Assembly (NCBI GenBank): GCA_963805715.1
Contig: CAWDVK010000011.1
Coordinates: 1-64,000 of the forward strand
Reading direction: 5' to 3'
Length of the DNA: 64,000 nucleotides
DNA from: CAWDVK01 sp963805715
Lineage (GTDB): Bacteria; Actinomycetota; Actinomycetes; Streptosporangiales; Streptosporangiaceae
In this document: positions 44,239 to 54,433 of the stretch, one piece after another
How positions within the stretch are numbered: position 1 is the stretch's first letter
Layout of the letters: each line of letters opens with the position of its first letter
The notes under the pieces: model-generated
Told to the model about the DNA's origin: nothing
What the model saw: the letters and a program-made list of their open reading frames with translations, nothing else
Databases searched by the model: none
Position numbers and translations under genes: made by a program

Positions 44239-44844
44239 ATGATCATCGACCACGAAGGTCGCAGCCCGGTCGTCCACGAGAGCGCGTACGTCGCGCCGAC
44301 CGCTACGTTGTGCGGGGACGTGCGGGTCGGAGCCGGCTGCCGGGTGCTGTTCGGCGCGGTGCTGACCGCCGAAGGCGGCCCGGTCGAGCTCGGCGGCGGG
44401 TGCATCGTGATGGAGAACGCCGTCCTGCGCGGCACGCCGCGCGACCCGCTGCGGCTGGGGCGGCACGTCCTGGTCGGCCCGCAGTCCTACCTCACTGGCT
44501 GCGCGGTTGGCGATGACGTGTTCCTGGCCACCGGAACCCGCGTCTTCAACGGCGCCACCCTGGGCGCGCGAGCCGAGGTGCGGATTAACGGCGTCGTGCA
44601 CCTGCGCACGGCCCTTCCTGCCGACTCGTGCGTGCCGATCGGCTGGGTGGCGGTGGGAGATCCTGCGCGGCTGTTCCCGCCAGGCGAGCACGAGGAGATC
44701 TGGGCTGTTCAGCGAGAGCTTGATTTTCCCGGCTACGTCTTCGGCCTGCCCCGCGCGGGCACGGGCGAGACGATCATGCCGGAGGTCTCCCGGCGGTATG
44801 CGCGGGCCCTAGGCCGGCACCGGGACGACCAGGTAGCGAGCTAG
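44239..44844 (+). CDS. gamma-carbonic-anhydrase-like hexapeptide-repeat protein
   Basis: The 201-residue left-handed beta-helix protein shows hexapeptide repeats (VAPTATLCGDVRVGAGC, GGGCIVMENAVLRG, GDDVFLATGTRVFNGATLG). Its metal-ligand histidines are not all clear, since the usual H-x-x-x-x-H positions read MENAV and YLTGC. It may be an acyltransferase-like or non-catalytic relative of the gamma class. It follows aspS by 25 bases and may be cotranscribed. Confidence 0.85.
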   Translation: MIIDHEGRSPVVHESAYVAPTATLCGDVRVGAGCRVLFGAVLTAEGGPVELGGGCIVMENAVLRGTPRDPLRLGRHVLVGPQSYLTGCAVGDDVFLATGTRVFNGATLGARAEVRINGVVHLRTALPADSCVPIGWVAVGDPARLFPPGEHEEIWAVQRELDFPGYVFGLPRAGTGETIMPEVSRRYARALGRHRDDQVAS

Positions 44845-44890
44845 CCGCCTCGCAACGAGGGCCGGCGCCGCGGCCGCTGGCGCTGAGGAC

Positions 44891-45325
44891 GTGCGGGACG
44901 GACGGGCGGCACCGGGAAGCCGGTCATGTCGGGCCAGGCACCCGGCTGTCGAGCGCCCCGTTATCCGTGCCGCATTGCTCCTCTGGGCTGGCGATGCGCC
45001 TGAGAAGGCTGATCAGCTGCTCCCGCGCGGCTTGTCGGCGCTCGTGCCTGGCGGACGGATGGTCTTCTTCGGCTCGGGCGGCGGCACCGTTCCGGCTTTC
45101 GAGCTGCTGGCCGGGGCGAAGACCATCACCGGCCTCAGCATGGCGTGGTTCGCGCGCACTCAGCCCGAGCTTTACCGCCGGCAGGGTGACGAGCTGTGGC
45201 ATCTCGCCCGGACCGGGCGGCTGCGCCCCGTCGTGCACGCCGAGATTCCGCTCGCGGACGCCGCGCGGGCGCACGCGATCATCGAGGCCAGGGCCAACCT
45301 GGGGAAGGTCGTGCTGCGCCCGTAG
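44891..45325 (+). pseudogene. C-terminal fragment of a zinc-type alcohol dehydrogenase/quinone oxidoreductase
   Basis: From about 44957 the frame encodes the end of an MDR-family dehydrogenase: ALVPGGRMVFFGSGGG (after the Rossmann strand), ELYRRQGDELWHLARTGRLR and the terminal IIEARANLGKVVLRP. The catalytic and nucleotide-binding N-terminal parts are absent, as only 46 bases separate it from the previous gene. It is most likely a deletion remnant and not functional. Confidence 0.6.
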
Positions 45326-45380
45326 GGAGCCGACGACCGGCGGCCAGTACCCGGCGCCGGCGCCGGGTACTGTCAGTGCC

Positions 45381-46817
45381 GTGGCTCCAGCCGATCGAGG
45401 CCAGCGTGACAGCCTATTTGACGCCGCCGCGGACGAGGCGGCGCGGGCTGCGGCGCCGCTCGCCGTGCGGATGCGGCCGCGCACCCTGGACGAGGTGATC
45501 GGGCAGCGGCACCTGATCAGGGACGGCTCGCCGCTGCGCAAGCTGGCTGACAACGACGCCCCGATGTCCGTCCTGCTCTGGGGGCCGCCGGGGACCGGCA
45601 AGACCACCCTGGCCTACGTCGTCAGCCAGGTCACCCACCGCCGGTTCGTCGAGCTGTCCGCCGTCTCCGCCGGGGTGCGTGATGTCCGGGCCGCCATCGA
45701 CGCCGCCCGCAGCGAGCTCGGGCTCACCGGCCGGCAGACCCTGCTGTTCATCGACGAGGTGCACCGGTTCAGCAAGACCCAGCAGGACGCGCTGCTGCCG
45801 GCCGTGGAGAACCGGTGGGTGTCCTTCATCGGCGCGACCACCGAGAACCCGTCGTTCTCGGTGGTCGGCCCGCTGCTGTCGCGGTCCCTGCTGCTGACCC
45901 TGCGGCCGCTCTCGGACGACGACATCCGGGTGGTCATAGACCGCGGGCTGGCCGACGAGCGCGGGCTGGCGGGTGCGATCAGCCTCGGCGACGGGGTGGC
46001 CGACCAGCTCGTCCGGCTGGCCGGCGGTGACGCGCGGCGGGTGCTGACCTACCTGGAGGCGGCCGCGCTCGGCCTGCCCGCGGGCGGCGTCATCGACATC
46101 GACGGCCTGGAGCGCGCGGTAGACCGGGCCATGGTCCGCTACGACCGGGCCGGGGACCAGCACTACGACGTGATCAGCGCGTTCATCAAGAGCATCCGGG
46201 GCAGCGACGCCGACGCGGCACTGCACTACCTCGCCCGGATGATCGAGGCCGGCGAGGACCCGCGGTTCATCGGCCGCCGGCTCATCGTGCACGCCAGCGA
46301 GGACATCGGGCTGGCCGACCCGACCGCGCTGCAGGCGGCGGTCGCCGCGGCCCAGGCCGTCGAGTTCGTCGGCCTGCCCGAGGCCCGGCTGAACCTGGCC
46401 CAGGCCGTCATTCACCTGTCCCTGGCGCCGAAGTCCAACGCGGTCATCAGGGCCATCACGGCCGCCTCGGCCGACGTGCAGGCCGGGCTGGCTGGCCCGG
46501 TGCCCCGGCACCTGCGCGATGCCAGCTACGCGGGCGCGGCACGGCTGGGGCACGGGCGCGGTTATGTCTACCCGCACGATGCGCCCGAAGGCGTCGTCCG
46601 CCAGCAGTACGCGCCCGACGCGATCTCCGGCCGCCGGTACTACGAGCCGTCAGCGCACGGCCTGGAGGCCAGGTACGCCGAGCGGTCGGCGCGAATCGGC
46701 GCGATCCTCGGCCGGGACGCGGCCGAGCAGCCGGGCGAGCCAGAGCCCGGCCAGCCGCCGGACCCCGGCCCGCAGCCGCCGGACGCCGGCCCGCAGGCGC
46801 CAGAACCGCGGCCTTGA
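45381..46817 (+). CDS. rarA: replication-associated recombination protein RarA
   Basis: The 478-residue AAA+ protein of the MgsA/RarA/WHIP family acts at stalled replication forks. It has ARPLAVRMRPRTLDEV-like APLAVRMRPRTLDEVIGQRH, Walker A GPPGTGKTT (about 71), Walker B LLFIDEVHRFSKTQQDALL, sensor GATTENPSF and the C-terminal clamp-loader-like domain with SAFIKSIRGSDADAAL. A Pro/Glu-rich tail ends it. GTG 45381 is the likely start; the frame is open further upstream through the dehydrogenase remnant. Confidence 0.94.
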   Translation: MAPADRGQRDSLFDAAADEAARAAAPLAVRMRPRTLDEVIGQRHLIRDGSPLRKLADNDAPMSVLLWGPPGTGKTTLAYVVSQVTHRRFVELSAVSAGVRDVRAAIDAARSELGLTGRQTLLFIDEVHRFSKTQQDALLPAVENRWVSFIGATTENPSFSVVGPLLSRSLLLTLRPLSDDDIRVVIDRGLADERGLAGAISLGDGVADQLVRLAGGDARRVLTYLEAAALGLPAGGVIDIDGLERAVDRAMVRYDRAGDQHYDVISAFIKSIRGSDADAALHYLARMIEAGEDPRFIGRRLIVHASEDIGLADPTALQAAVAAAQAVEFVGLPEARLNLAQAVIHLSLAPKSNAVIRAITAASADVQAGLAGPVPRHLRDASYAGAARLGHGRGYVYPHDAPEGVVRQQYAPDAISGRRYYEPSAHGLEARYAERSARIGAILGRDAAEQPGEPEPGQPPDPGPQPPDAGPQAPEPRP

Positions 46818-46989
46818 GGCGGCCGCGATCATGAGCCCGAGCGCCGCAGCCCGGAACAGTCAGCACCGGGACAGTCAGCACCGGAAGCTCGCGGCCCGGG
46901 CGGATCTCCGCGGCCCCGGACCGTGACCGCTCGCACCCGCGATAGGGTCGGCGCACGAGCGGGGACGAGGGGGAAGGGAGCAAGCGCCG

Positions 46990-47454
46990 GTGAATGCTGG
47001 GCAGCTGGCAGCGCTGATCGCCGCTGGCTTTTTCGCGGTCGTCGCATGCACGGCCGTCTACGTGCTGGCCAGGGTGGCCCGGCTGGTCTCTGCCGCCACT
47101 GCGCTGCTGAGCGACTACCGGGACCGCACCGACCAGCTCGTCCTGCAAGCCCAGGCGGCCGTCGACCGGACCAGCGAGCAGCTGGCGCGGACCGACTCGA
47201 TCACCGCCAGCATGGATCAGGTGACGACGAGCCTCGCTGAGCTCTCCGGCCACGTTTCGTCATTCGCGGGTCTGGCCAGGGCTCTGTCCGCCGGCTTCGG
47301 AGCGCCGCTCGCCCGGCTGCCCGCGCTCGCCTACGGCGTCGGCCGGGCGGTGGGCGTCCGCCGGTCAGCAAGGCTGGCCGCCGCCCAGCCGGCCTGGATG
47401 GCGCTGCCCGGCCAGCGGGACGGGGCCGCTGAGCGAGAGGGATCGCGCCAGTGA
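46990..47454 (+). CDS. DUF948-type membrane protein
   Basis: The 154-residue protein has an N-terminal transmembrane helix (about 5-27) followed by a methyl-accepting-like coiled coil (AAVDRTSEQLARTDSITASM) typical of DUF948. In actinobacteria this small gene precedes another hypothetical and alaS, as it does here. GTG 46990 is preceded by GGGAAGGGAG. Function unknown. Confidence 0.82.
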   Translation: MNAGQLAALIAAGFFAVVACTAVYVLARVARLVSAATALLSDYRDRTDQLVLQAQAAVDRTSEQLARTDSITASMDQVTTSLAELSGHVSSFAGLARALSAGFGAPLARLPALAYGVGRAVGVRRSARLAAAQPAWMALPGQRDGAAEREGSRQ

Positions 47455-47816
47455 TCCGCCGCGGCTTCTGGCTGGTCGCCGGCGCGGCACTCGGCGTCAG
47501 CGGCTACCGGCGCGCCGCCCGCCTGGCCCGATCGATCACCGGGACTCCCGAGCAGCGCGGGGCGCTGCTCGGCGACCGCGCCGCGGTGCTGGGCCGGGCC
47601 GGCGATGATCGCGGCCAGCGGGCCCAGATCAGCGGCGGCGGCGGCACGCTGGCCTTCCTGCGGGACGTGCACGAGGGCATGACCGACTATTTGGATCGGC
47701 ATCCGCCCCGCTCAGGCCCTACCCTCGGAAGTCAGCGAGAACGCAGGCAGCTGCCCGGCAGAGCGGGAGGACCCGGTTCTGGTCAGGGCAGCCAGAGAGC
47801 GAAGGGTGGCCGGTGA
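47451..47816 (+). CDS. conserved hypothetical protein upstream of alaS
   Basis: The 121-residue product starts MIRRGFWLVAGAALGVSGYR, a short hydrophobic segment, then a basic helical part and a Gly/Arg-rich disordered end. It belongs to a small actinobacterial family found between the DUF948 gene and alaS (I think DUF6167, from memory). Overlaps of four bases on the upstream side and one to four on the alaS side indicate translational coupling. Confidence 0.75.
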   Translation: MIRRGFWLVAGAALGVSGYRRAARLARSITGTPEQRGALLGDRAAVLGRAGDDRGQRAQISGGGGTLAFLRDVHEGMTDYLDRHPPRSGPTLGSQRERRQLPGRAGGPGSGQGSQRAKGGR

Positions 47817-50560
47817 TGGAGTCGGCAGAGATCGTCCGCCGTTTCCTTAGCTACTTCGAGCAGCGGGGGCACACCGTGCTGCCCTCCGCCAGCCTGATCG
47901 CTGACGATCCCACCCTGCTGCTGGTGAACGCCGGGATGGTGCCGTTCAAGCCGTATTTCCTCGGCCAGCGGCAGCCGCCCTTCAAGCGCGCGACGACCTG
48001 CCAGAAATGCGTGCGGACGCCGGACATCGAGGAAGTCGGCAAGACCACCAGGCACGGGACCTTCTTCCAGATGCTGGGCAACTTCTCGTTCGGCGACTAC
48101 TTCAAGGAGCAGGCGATCCCGTTCGCCTGGGAGCTGCTGACCAGCTCGGAGGCCGACGGCGGCTTCGGCTTCCCCGAGGACCGGCTGTGGGTCACGGTGC
48201 TCACTGACGACGACGAGGCGGCCAAGCTCTGGCACGACCACGTCGGCATTCCCGAGAACCGCATTCAGCGTCGCGGGCTCCTGGACAACTACTGGAACAT
48301 GGGCGTGCCGGGCCCTGGTGGTCCCTGCTCGGAGATCTACTACGACCGTGGTCCCGAGTACGGGCGCGAAGGCGGCCCGGTCGTCGATGAGGATCGCTAC
48401 CTGGAGGTCTGGAACCTCGTCTTCATGCAGGAGCAGCTGAGCGCGGTGCGGGCCAAGGACGACTTCGACGTCCAGGGCGAGTTGCCGTCCCGCAACATCG
48501 ACACCGGGATGGGCCTGGAGCGGATGGCGGCGCTGCTGCAGGGCGTCGACAATATTTACGAGATCGACACCATGTGGAAGGTGCTGGACCGCGCGGCCGA
48601 GCTGACCGAGCAGCGGTACGGCCGGGACCACCGCACCGACGTCGGGCTGCGGGTCGTGGCCGATCACGTGCGGACGGCGGTGATGCTGGTCGCCGACGGG
48701 GTCATCCCGTCCAATGAGGGCCGCGGCTACGTGCTGCGCCGCATCCTGCGGCGCAGCATCCGCAACCTGCGGCTGCTGTCCGGCGCGCAGCGCGGTGGCT
48801 CCGGCCGCGGCGGCGATGATGAGCGCTCCATGCACGACCTGTCCTCGGTCGCGATCGGCGCGCTCGGCGAGCAGTATCCCGAGCTGGTCAGGGACGCGCC
48901 GAACATTCACACGGTGATCGACGCGGAGGAGGCGGTCTTCCTCGGCACGCTGCGAACCGGTACGGCGATCTTCGAGGCCGCGGTGGAGGAGACCAGGCGC
49001 CGCGGTACCGAGACCATCCGCGGCGACCAGGCGTTCCAGCTGCATGACACCTACGGCTTCCCGATCGACCTGACCCTGGAGATGGCCGAGGAGCAGGGCC
49101 TGGCCGTGGACGAGGCGGAGTTCCGCCGGCTCATGCAGGAGCAGCGGCAGCGGGCGAAGGCCGATGCGGCGGGCAAGAAGACCGGCAATGCGGACATCTC
49201 CGTGCTGGCGCGGATCCTGGAGCAGTCCGGCTTCATCACCTTCACCGGCTACGACGAGGTCGCGAGCGAGAGCCGGGTGGTGGGCCTGCTGGCCGGCGGG
49301 TCATCTGTGCCGGCCGCTGGCGCGGGCACCGAGGTGGACGTGGTGCTGGACCGCACCCCGTTCTACGCCGAGGGCGGCGGCCAGCTGGCCGACACCGGCG
49401 TGCTGACGTCGGTCGGCAGCGGAGCCGGCGACGGGGCGCGCGCCGAGGTGCTGGACGTGCAGGCGCCCGTACCCGGCCTGATCGTTCATCGCGCGCGGGT
49501 GACCGCTGGCGAGCTCGCGGTCGGCGCCACCGTGCACGCGGAGATCGACGTTGAGCGCAGGCGTGCCATCTCCCGGTCGCACACCGCGACGCACCTGGTG
49601 CACCGGGCGTTCCGCGGCGCGCTCGGCGATTCGGCCGCGCAGGCCGGGTCGGAGAATGCGCCTGGCCGGTTCCGGTTCGACTTCACCGCGATCGGAGCCG
49701 TGTCGCCGGCGATCCTGCACGAGGCCGAGGATGAGGTCAACCAGGTCCTGATCAGGGACCTGGAGGTGCGTGCCTTCCAGGCGTCGATCAGCGAGGCCAG
49801 GGCGATGGGCGCGCTGGCCCTGTTTGGCGAGAAGTATGGCGACCAGGTGCGCGTCGTTGAGGTCGGCGACTACTCCCTCGAGCTGTGCGGCGGCACGCAC
49901 GTGGCCAGGTCCGGCAATCTCGGGCTGGTCAAGATCCTGGGCGAGTCGTCGATCGGATCGGGCGTCCGGCGGGTCGAGGCGCTGGTGGGAATCGACGCGT
50001 TCCGCTACCTGGCCAGGGAAAGCGTCCTGGTCAGCCAGCTCAGTGAGCAGCTGAAGGCCCGGCGGGAGGAGCTGCCGGAGCGCATCGGCCTGATGGTCAG
50101 CAGGCTCCGCGATGCCGAGCGTGAGCTGCAGCGGCTCCAGGCGGCGCAGCTGCTCGGCAACGCGGCGGAGCTGGCGAGCAGCGCGATCGACGTGCGCGGC
50201 GTGTCGTATGTCGCTTACCAGGTGCCCGATGGCACGACTGCCGAGGGCATCCGCAAGGTCGCGCTCGATGTCCGGGGCCGGCTGCCCGCTGACCGGCCCG
50301 GTGTGGTGGCGGTCGCTGGCGTGCCGGCCGACCGGCCGACGGTGGTGGTCGCCGTGAACGAGGCGGCGAGGGAGCGCGGCCTGAAGGCCGGCGGGCTCGT
50401 GCTGACGGCGACGAGCGTGCTCGGCGGCCGGGGCGGCGGCCGGGACGACGTCGCGCAGGGCGGCGGCGCGCCGCTGGGTGACGAGGCCGCCGCGGTCATG
50501 GCCGAGTCATTTAAGGCAGTTCAAGATGTTATTAGGGACATAACCAGGCCAGGGGAATAA
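47816..50560 (+). CDS. alaS: alanine--tRNA ligase
   Basis: The 914-residue class II synthetase charges tRNA-Ala. It has the catalytic start (FLSYFEQRGHTVLPSASL, then HGTFFQMLGNFSFGDYFK), the editing domain with zinc ligands HTATH (about 588) and CGGTH (about 698), and the C-terminal DHHA1-type domain. Length is normal. ATG 47816 is chosen; GTG 47813 just before it is possible. It is followed directly by ruvX and mltG, the usual order. Confidence 0.97.
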   Translation: MESAEIVRRFLSYFEQRGHTVLPSASLIADDPTLLLVNAGMVPFKPYFLGQRQPPFKRATTCQKCVRTPDIEEVGKTTRHGTFFQMLGNFSFGDYFKEQAIPFAWELLTSSEADGGFGFPEDRLWVTVLTDDDEAAKLWHDHVGIPENRIQRRGLLDNYWNMGVPGPGGPCSEIYYDRGPEYGREGGPVVDEDRYLEVWNLVFMQEQLSAVRAKDDFDVQGELPSRNIDTGMGLERMAALLQGVDNIYEIDTMWKVLDRAAELTEQRYGRDHRTDVGLRVVADHVRTAVMLVADGVIPSNEGRGYVLRRILRRSIRNLRLLSGAQRGGSGRGGDDERSMHDLSSVAIGALGEQYPELVRDAPNIHTVIDAEEAVFLGTLRTGTAIFEAAVEETRRRGTETIRGDQAFQLHDTYGFPIDLTLEMAEEQGLAVDEAEFRRLMQEQRQRAKADAAGKKTGNADISVLARILEQSGFITFTGYDEVASESRVVGLLAGGSSVPAAGAGTEVDVVLDRTPFYAEGGGQLADTGVLTSVGSGAGDGARAEVLDVQAPVPGLIVHRARVTAGELAVGATVHAEIDVERRRAISRSHTATHLVHRAFRGALGDSAAQAGSENAPGRFRFDFTAIGAVSPAILHEAEDEVNQVLIRDLEVRAFQASISEARAMGALALFGEKYGDQVRVVEVGDYSLELCGGTHVARSGNLGLVKILGESSIGSGVRRVEALVGIDAFRYLARESVLVSQLSEQLKARREELPERIGLMVSRLRDAERELQRLQAAQLLGNAAELASSAIDVRGVSYVAYQVPDGTTAEGIRKVALDVRGRLPADRPGVVAVAGVPADRPTVVVAVNEAARERGLKAGGLVLTATSVLGGRGGGRDDVAQGGGAPLGDEAAAVMAESFKAVQDVIRDITRPGE

Positions 50561-50569
50561 GGTGATGCC

Positions 50570-51155
50570 GTGTCGCCGCCGCATCGTGTCCTGGCTGAGA
50601 CCTGGCCTCCGCCGAGTGTGCCCTTGAGGCCGGGGGTCAGGATCGCGATCGAACGTCGGGTCAGCCCGGATCGGAGTCGCCCGGTGTGATCCGGCTGCGG
50701 TGCTGGCCAGCCCCCTTGGCACCGTCGCGCGCGGCGCGGGAGACCTGGCCCGGCTGGCTCTGCTCGCCGCCGAGCATGGCGCGGTCGAGATCATCGTCGG
50801 GCTGCCGACAGGGCTGTCCGGTCAGCATGGCAAGGCGGCCGCTGCCGCGCGCGAATTCGCTGTCGCGCTGGCGGGCCGGGTCTCGCCCACGCCGGTCAGG
50901 CTGGTCGATGAGCGGTTCACTACGGTCCTGGCGCACGATGCGCTGCGCCGGGGCGGCCGCGATTCCCGGCAGCGACGCTCGGTCGTGGACCAGGCGGCGG
51001 CCGCGCTCTTGCTGCAGCATGCGCTGGACTTCGAGCGTGAGACGGGCCGCCCGGCCGGGGAGCCCGTCAGCGCCGCCGGGAGCCGCGCCGCCGGGAGCAA
51101 CACCGCCAGGGGCAACACCGCCGGGGGCAGCACGGCCAGGGGCCGCACGCCATGA
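50570..51155 (+). CDS. ruvX: RuvX/YqgF Holliday-junction resolvase-like protein, with apparent frameshift
   Basis: The YqgF family is an RNase H-fold nuclease implicated in rRNA maturation and junction resolution. The frame needs one A removed at about 50651-50653 (GATCGAACGT to GATCGACGT). This restores the first strand with the catalytic Asp, RIAIDVGSARIGVARCDP. Downstream, VEIIVGLPTGLSGQHGKAAA, VRLVDERFTT and SVVDQAAAALLLQ are clear. GTG 50570 is in frame with the restored start. A Gly/Ser/Ala-rich tail ends it, overlapping mltG by four bases. Confidence 0.85.
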
Positions 51156-53873
51156 GCCAGGACGGGCGCGAGTCCGACTGGGTCGCCGAGCCAGCCCCGC
51201 CCTGGGACGAGTACGGATGGCCTGCCGCCGGGCAGCCGGACCGCTACGGTGCGGCTGGCCAGAGCGCAGCGGACCTATGGGGGAGCCAGCCCGACCCGTA
51301 CCGGAACGGGCCAGGGCAGTACGGCACCGACACCGGCTTCAGCGCGGGACCGCAGCACTCCGGCGGGGGCGGCCGTTATGCAGCCGGCCGGGGCCTACGG
51401 TCCTCCGGACCCTTACGGCCCGCCCGATTCCTACGGGCCCGCGGATCGGTACGGGCTCCCGGATTCCTACGGGCCCGCGGATTCCTACGGGCCACCCGAG
51501 TCGGCCGGGCCCGCGGATTCCTACGGGCCACCTGAGTCGGCCGGGCCCGCAGACCTCTCCGGGGGCGCGGATCCCTACGGCCGGTCAGCGGGGCGGCGCA
51601 CGCCCGTTTCTTACCGGCACCGGCGGCCCGGTGAGCCGGCGGACTCCTACCCGGCGCCCCGGCCCTATGTCGGCACGGATTCCTCCCCTGGCTCGAACGG
51701 CCCCGGTCCGGGGTACCGGCCCGGCTCGCACGCCCGAGGACGTGACCAGAATGGTGCTTCCGGCCAGTACCGGCCCGCTGATCAGGACGGGCGCCCCGGC
51801 CAGCAAGGGCAGCCCGGCCAGTACCCCCCGGCAGGCCAGTACGGGCAGCCGGACCACTACGGGCCGGCCGACGGCTATACCGCCCTGGGCCGGCCGCGGT
51901 CACCGCTGGATGGCCCGCAGGGATCGAACGGCTCCGGATCGGCGGCCGGCTACCGGGATCACGGCCGCTACGACCTCCCGGATCAGCATCGCGCTGCCGG
52001 CCCCTACAGCAGCCCGGGAGGCTATCGCGAGCCTGACCCGGCAGCCCAGACGCAGGCCTACGCCATTCCGGAACGGGCCTGGTCACCCGATCCCCTGAGC
52101 GACAGCCCGCAGGAGCGGACTGACCCTTACGACGACCGCGCGGCCGGGCCGCCCTGGTCACCCCAGGCCGAGCCGTCCGGGCCGCCAGCGGATGGCCGCC
52201 GCGAGGTACCGGGCCCCGATTCCTACCCGGGCCGGGCGCAATGGCCTGCCAGCGGATACGGCTCGCCGGACGTGGCACTCCCGCCTGCCGCCGACGGCCC
52301 CTTCCGGTGGCAGCCGCTGCCGGGGCAGCCTGGCCCGGATCTGGCCGAGCCAGATCAGGACAATACAAGCCGGCGGCCATGGGAACCCGGTTCCGCAGTG
52401 CATGCTGGGGACATGGGGGATGATCGTGAGGGCGGTCGCCACGGACGGTCGCGCGGCGGCCGGCGTACGGCCCGTGACCAGGACTATCCGCAGGACGGAT
52501 CCCTGGACGGGGGGCAGCCGGGCCGTCATGACGATGACGAGACAGGCTACTGGGAGCAGCTGCCCGGCGGCCGGGCCGCCCAGGCCGGCGGTTTCCGCGG
52601 CGGCCAGCCGGACCGCTACCCCGCTGAGCGGGCCGCCGGGTACCCGCAGCATGCTGATGACTACCCGCATGCCGATGGCTACCCGCAGCAGGATGACGAG
52701 TACGCCGGGCACGGCAGGCGCGGCCACCTGGCGCGGCGCGGCAGCCGCGGGCGCGAGGCCGGGCCGGCCATGGCCGGCGAGGGCGGCGCCGCGGGCGGCT
52801 TCTTCAGCGAGTTCGGCGGCGACGGCAAGGCGGCCAAGCCGAAGCGGGGCCGGGGCTGGATAGCCGCGGTGCTGGCCCTCGTGGTGATCGTGGCGGCTGG
52901 CAGCGGTGCTGCCTATGCGGCGTGGAAATGGTGGCAGGGCAGGCACGGCAATTACGCCGGGCCGGGGACCGGGCAGGTGGTTGTCCGGGTCCAGCCGGGC
53001 GAGTACCCGGCCCAGCTGGCCCCGACGCTGGTCAGGCTCGGGGTGATCAAGACAACCCAGCCGTTCATCGACGCGGCCAAGCAGAACGACCCGACTGGAC
53101 TGGAGCCGGGCTACTTCCGGCTGCACAAGCACATGAACGCCGCCCTGGCCTGGGCCCTGCTGCTGAGCCCGAAGTCACGGGTGCAGACGGTCGTGACGAT
53201 CCCGGACGGACTGCGCGCCAGCAGCATCATCGCCATGCTGGCCAAGAAGACCGGGATACCGCTGGCCAGTTACCAGCAGGCGCTGAAGGAAACGGGCGCG
53301 CTCGGCCTGCCCGCCTACGCGAACGGCAACGTCGAGGGCTACCTCTACCCGGCCACCTACGACCTCCCGCCGAACGCGACCGCGCTGAGCGTGCTGCGGA
53401 TGATGGTGGCGCAGTTTAACAGCGAGGCGTCATCGCTCGACCTGGCCGCGGCCGCCCGGCATGCGCAGCTGACCGAGGCGCAGGTGATCACCGAGGCCAG
53501 CCTGCTGGAGGCGGAGGTCAACCGCGTTTCCTACTACCCGATGGTGGCCAAGGTCATCGACAACCGGCTGAACGACGGGATGATGCTCGGGCTGGATAGC
53601 ACCGTCGCCTATGCGGTGAACAAGTACATCTACGACTTGTCGAGCTCCGACCTGGCGGTTAACTCGCCCTACAACACGTTCAAGCACAAGGGCCTGCCGC
53701 CGGGCCCGATCGACTCGCCGGACGCGGCCGCGATCAGCGCGGTCCTGCACCCGGCGCCCGGTGACTGGACCTACTTCGTCACCGTGAACCCGAAGACCGG
53801 CCAGACCGACTTCACGAACAGCTATGCGCAGTTCCAGGTGTGGTCGCAAGAGGCATCCAAGAACGGGGCGTGA
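51152..53873 (+). CDS. mltG: endolytic transglycosylase MltG with long disordered N-terminus, apparent frameshift
   Basis: MltG cuts nascent glycan strands outside the membrane. The first about 570 residues are Tyr/Gly/Pro/Asp-rich repeats (YGPPDSYGPAD type), then come a transmembrane helix (about 53-kb mark, AAVLALVVIVAAGSGAAYAA), and the YceG domain with EGYLYPATYDLP, the catalytic region EASLLEAEV, and GLPPGPIDSPDAAAISAVLH. The frame shifts within the G-run at 51390-51393; one G fewer joins the start to the repeats. ATG 51152 overlaps ruvX. The extreme N-terminal length (restored product about 907 residues) is unusual, though actinobacterial MltG proteins often have shorter Pro-rich tails. 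Confidence 0.88.
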
Positions 53874-53876
53874 GCC

Positions 53877-54433
53877 GTGGCCGTCCGGCGGGCGGCCGTG
53901 CTCGGCTCGCCGGACGGCCATTCGCTGTCGCCCGTGCTGCATCTGGCTGCCTACCGGGCGCTCGGGCTGACCGGCTGGAGCTATCAGGCCATCGAGCGCG
54001 ACGAGGCGGGACTGCCGGATCTGCTCGCGTCGCTGGGATCAGAATGAGCCGGGCTGTCGCTGACCATGCCGCTGAAGCGAGCCATCCTGCCGTTGCTGGA
54101 CCGGGCTGATCCGCTGGCCGCCGAGGTGGGCGGCGCGAACACCGTGATCTTCGCCGAGGACGGCAGGATCGGCTATAACACCGACGTGCCCGGCATGATC
54201 ACGGCGCTGGCCGAGGCGGGCATCAGCCGGGCCGGCCGCGCGCTGGTGCTCGGCGCGGGAGCGACCGCCTGCGCCGCGCTGGCCGCGCTGCGGGAATCGG
54301 CGCTGCGGAGGTCACCGTGGCCGTCCGCAACGCGGCCACGGCCGCCGCACTGGCCAGCACGAGTCTGGCCGCGGGAATACCAGGGGTTACCGGAATGCGT
54401 TACTCTTACCAGACGACAGGTCTCGGCAGCTAG
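53877..54433 (+). pseudogene. aroE: shikimate dehydrogenase remnant
   Basis: The order mltG-aroE and the motifs AVLGSPDGHSLSPVLH, SLTMPLKRAILPLLD, GANTVIF and NTDVPGM with LVLGAGATACAALAAL identify AroE, which reduces dehydroshikimate. It is damaged: an in-frame TGA at 54045-54047 replaces the expected Trp, a one-base loss lies near 54295-54301, and after about 54395 the C-terminal half is gone. No aroC, aroK or aroB follows; infC comes next. This looks like true decay at a rearrangement junction. Confidence 0.8.

Noticed and set aside
54045..54047. In-frame TGA in aroE as a selenocysteine codon
   Set aside because: The expected residue is Trp, no SECIS-like structure or selenoprotein context is seen, and other lesions follow.
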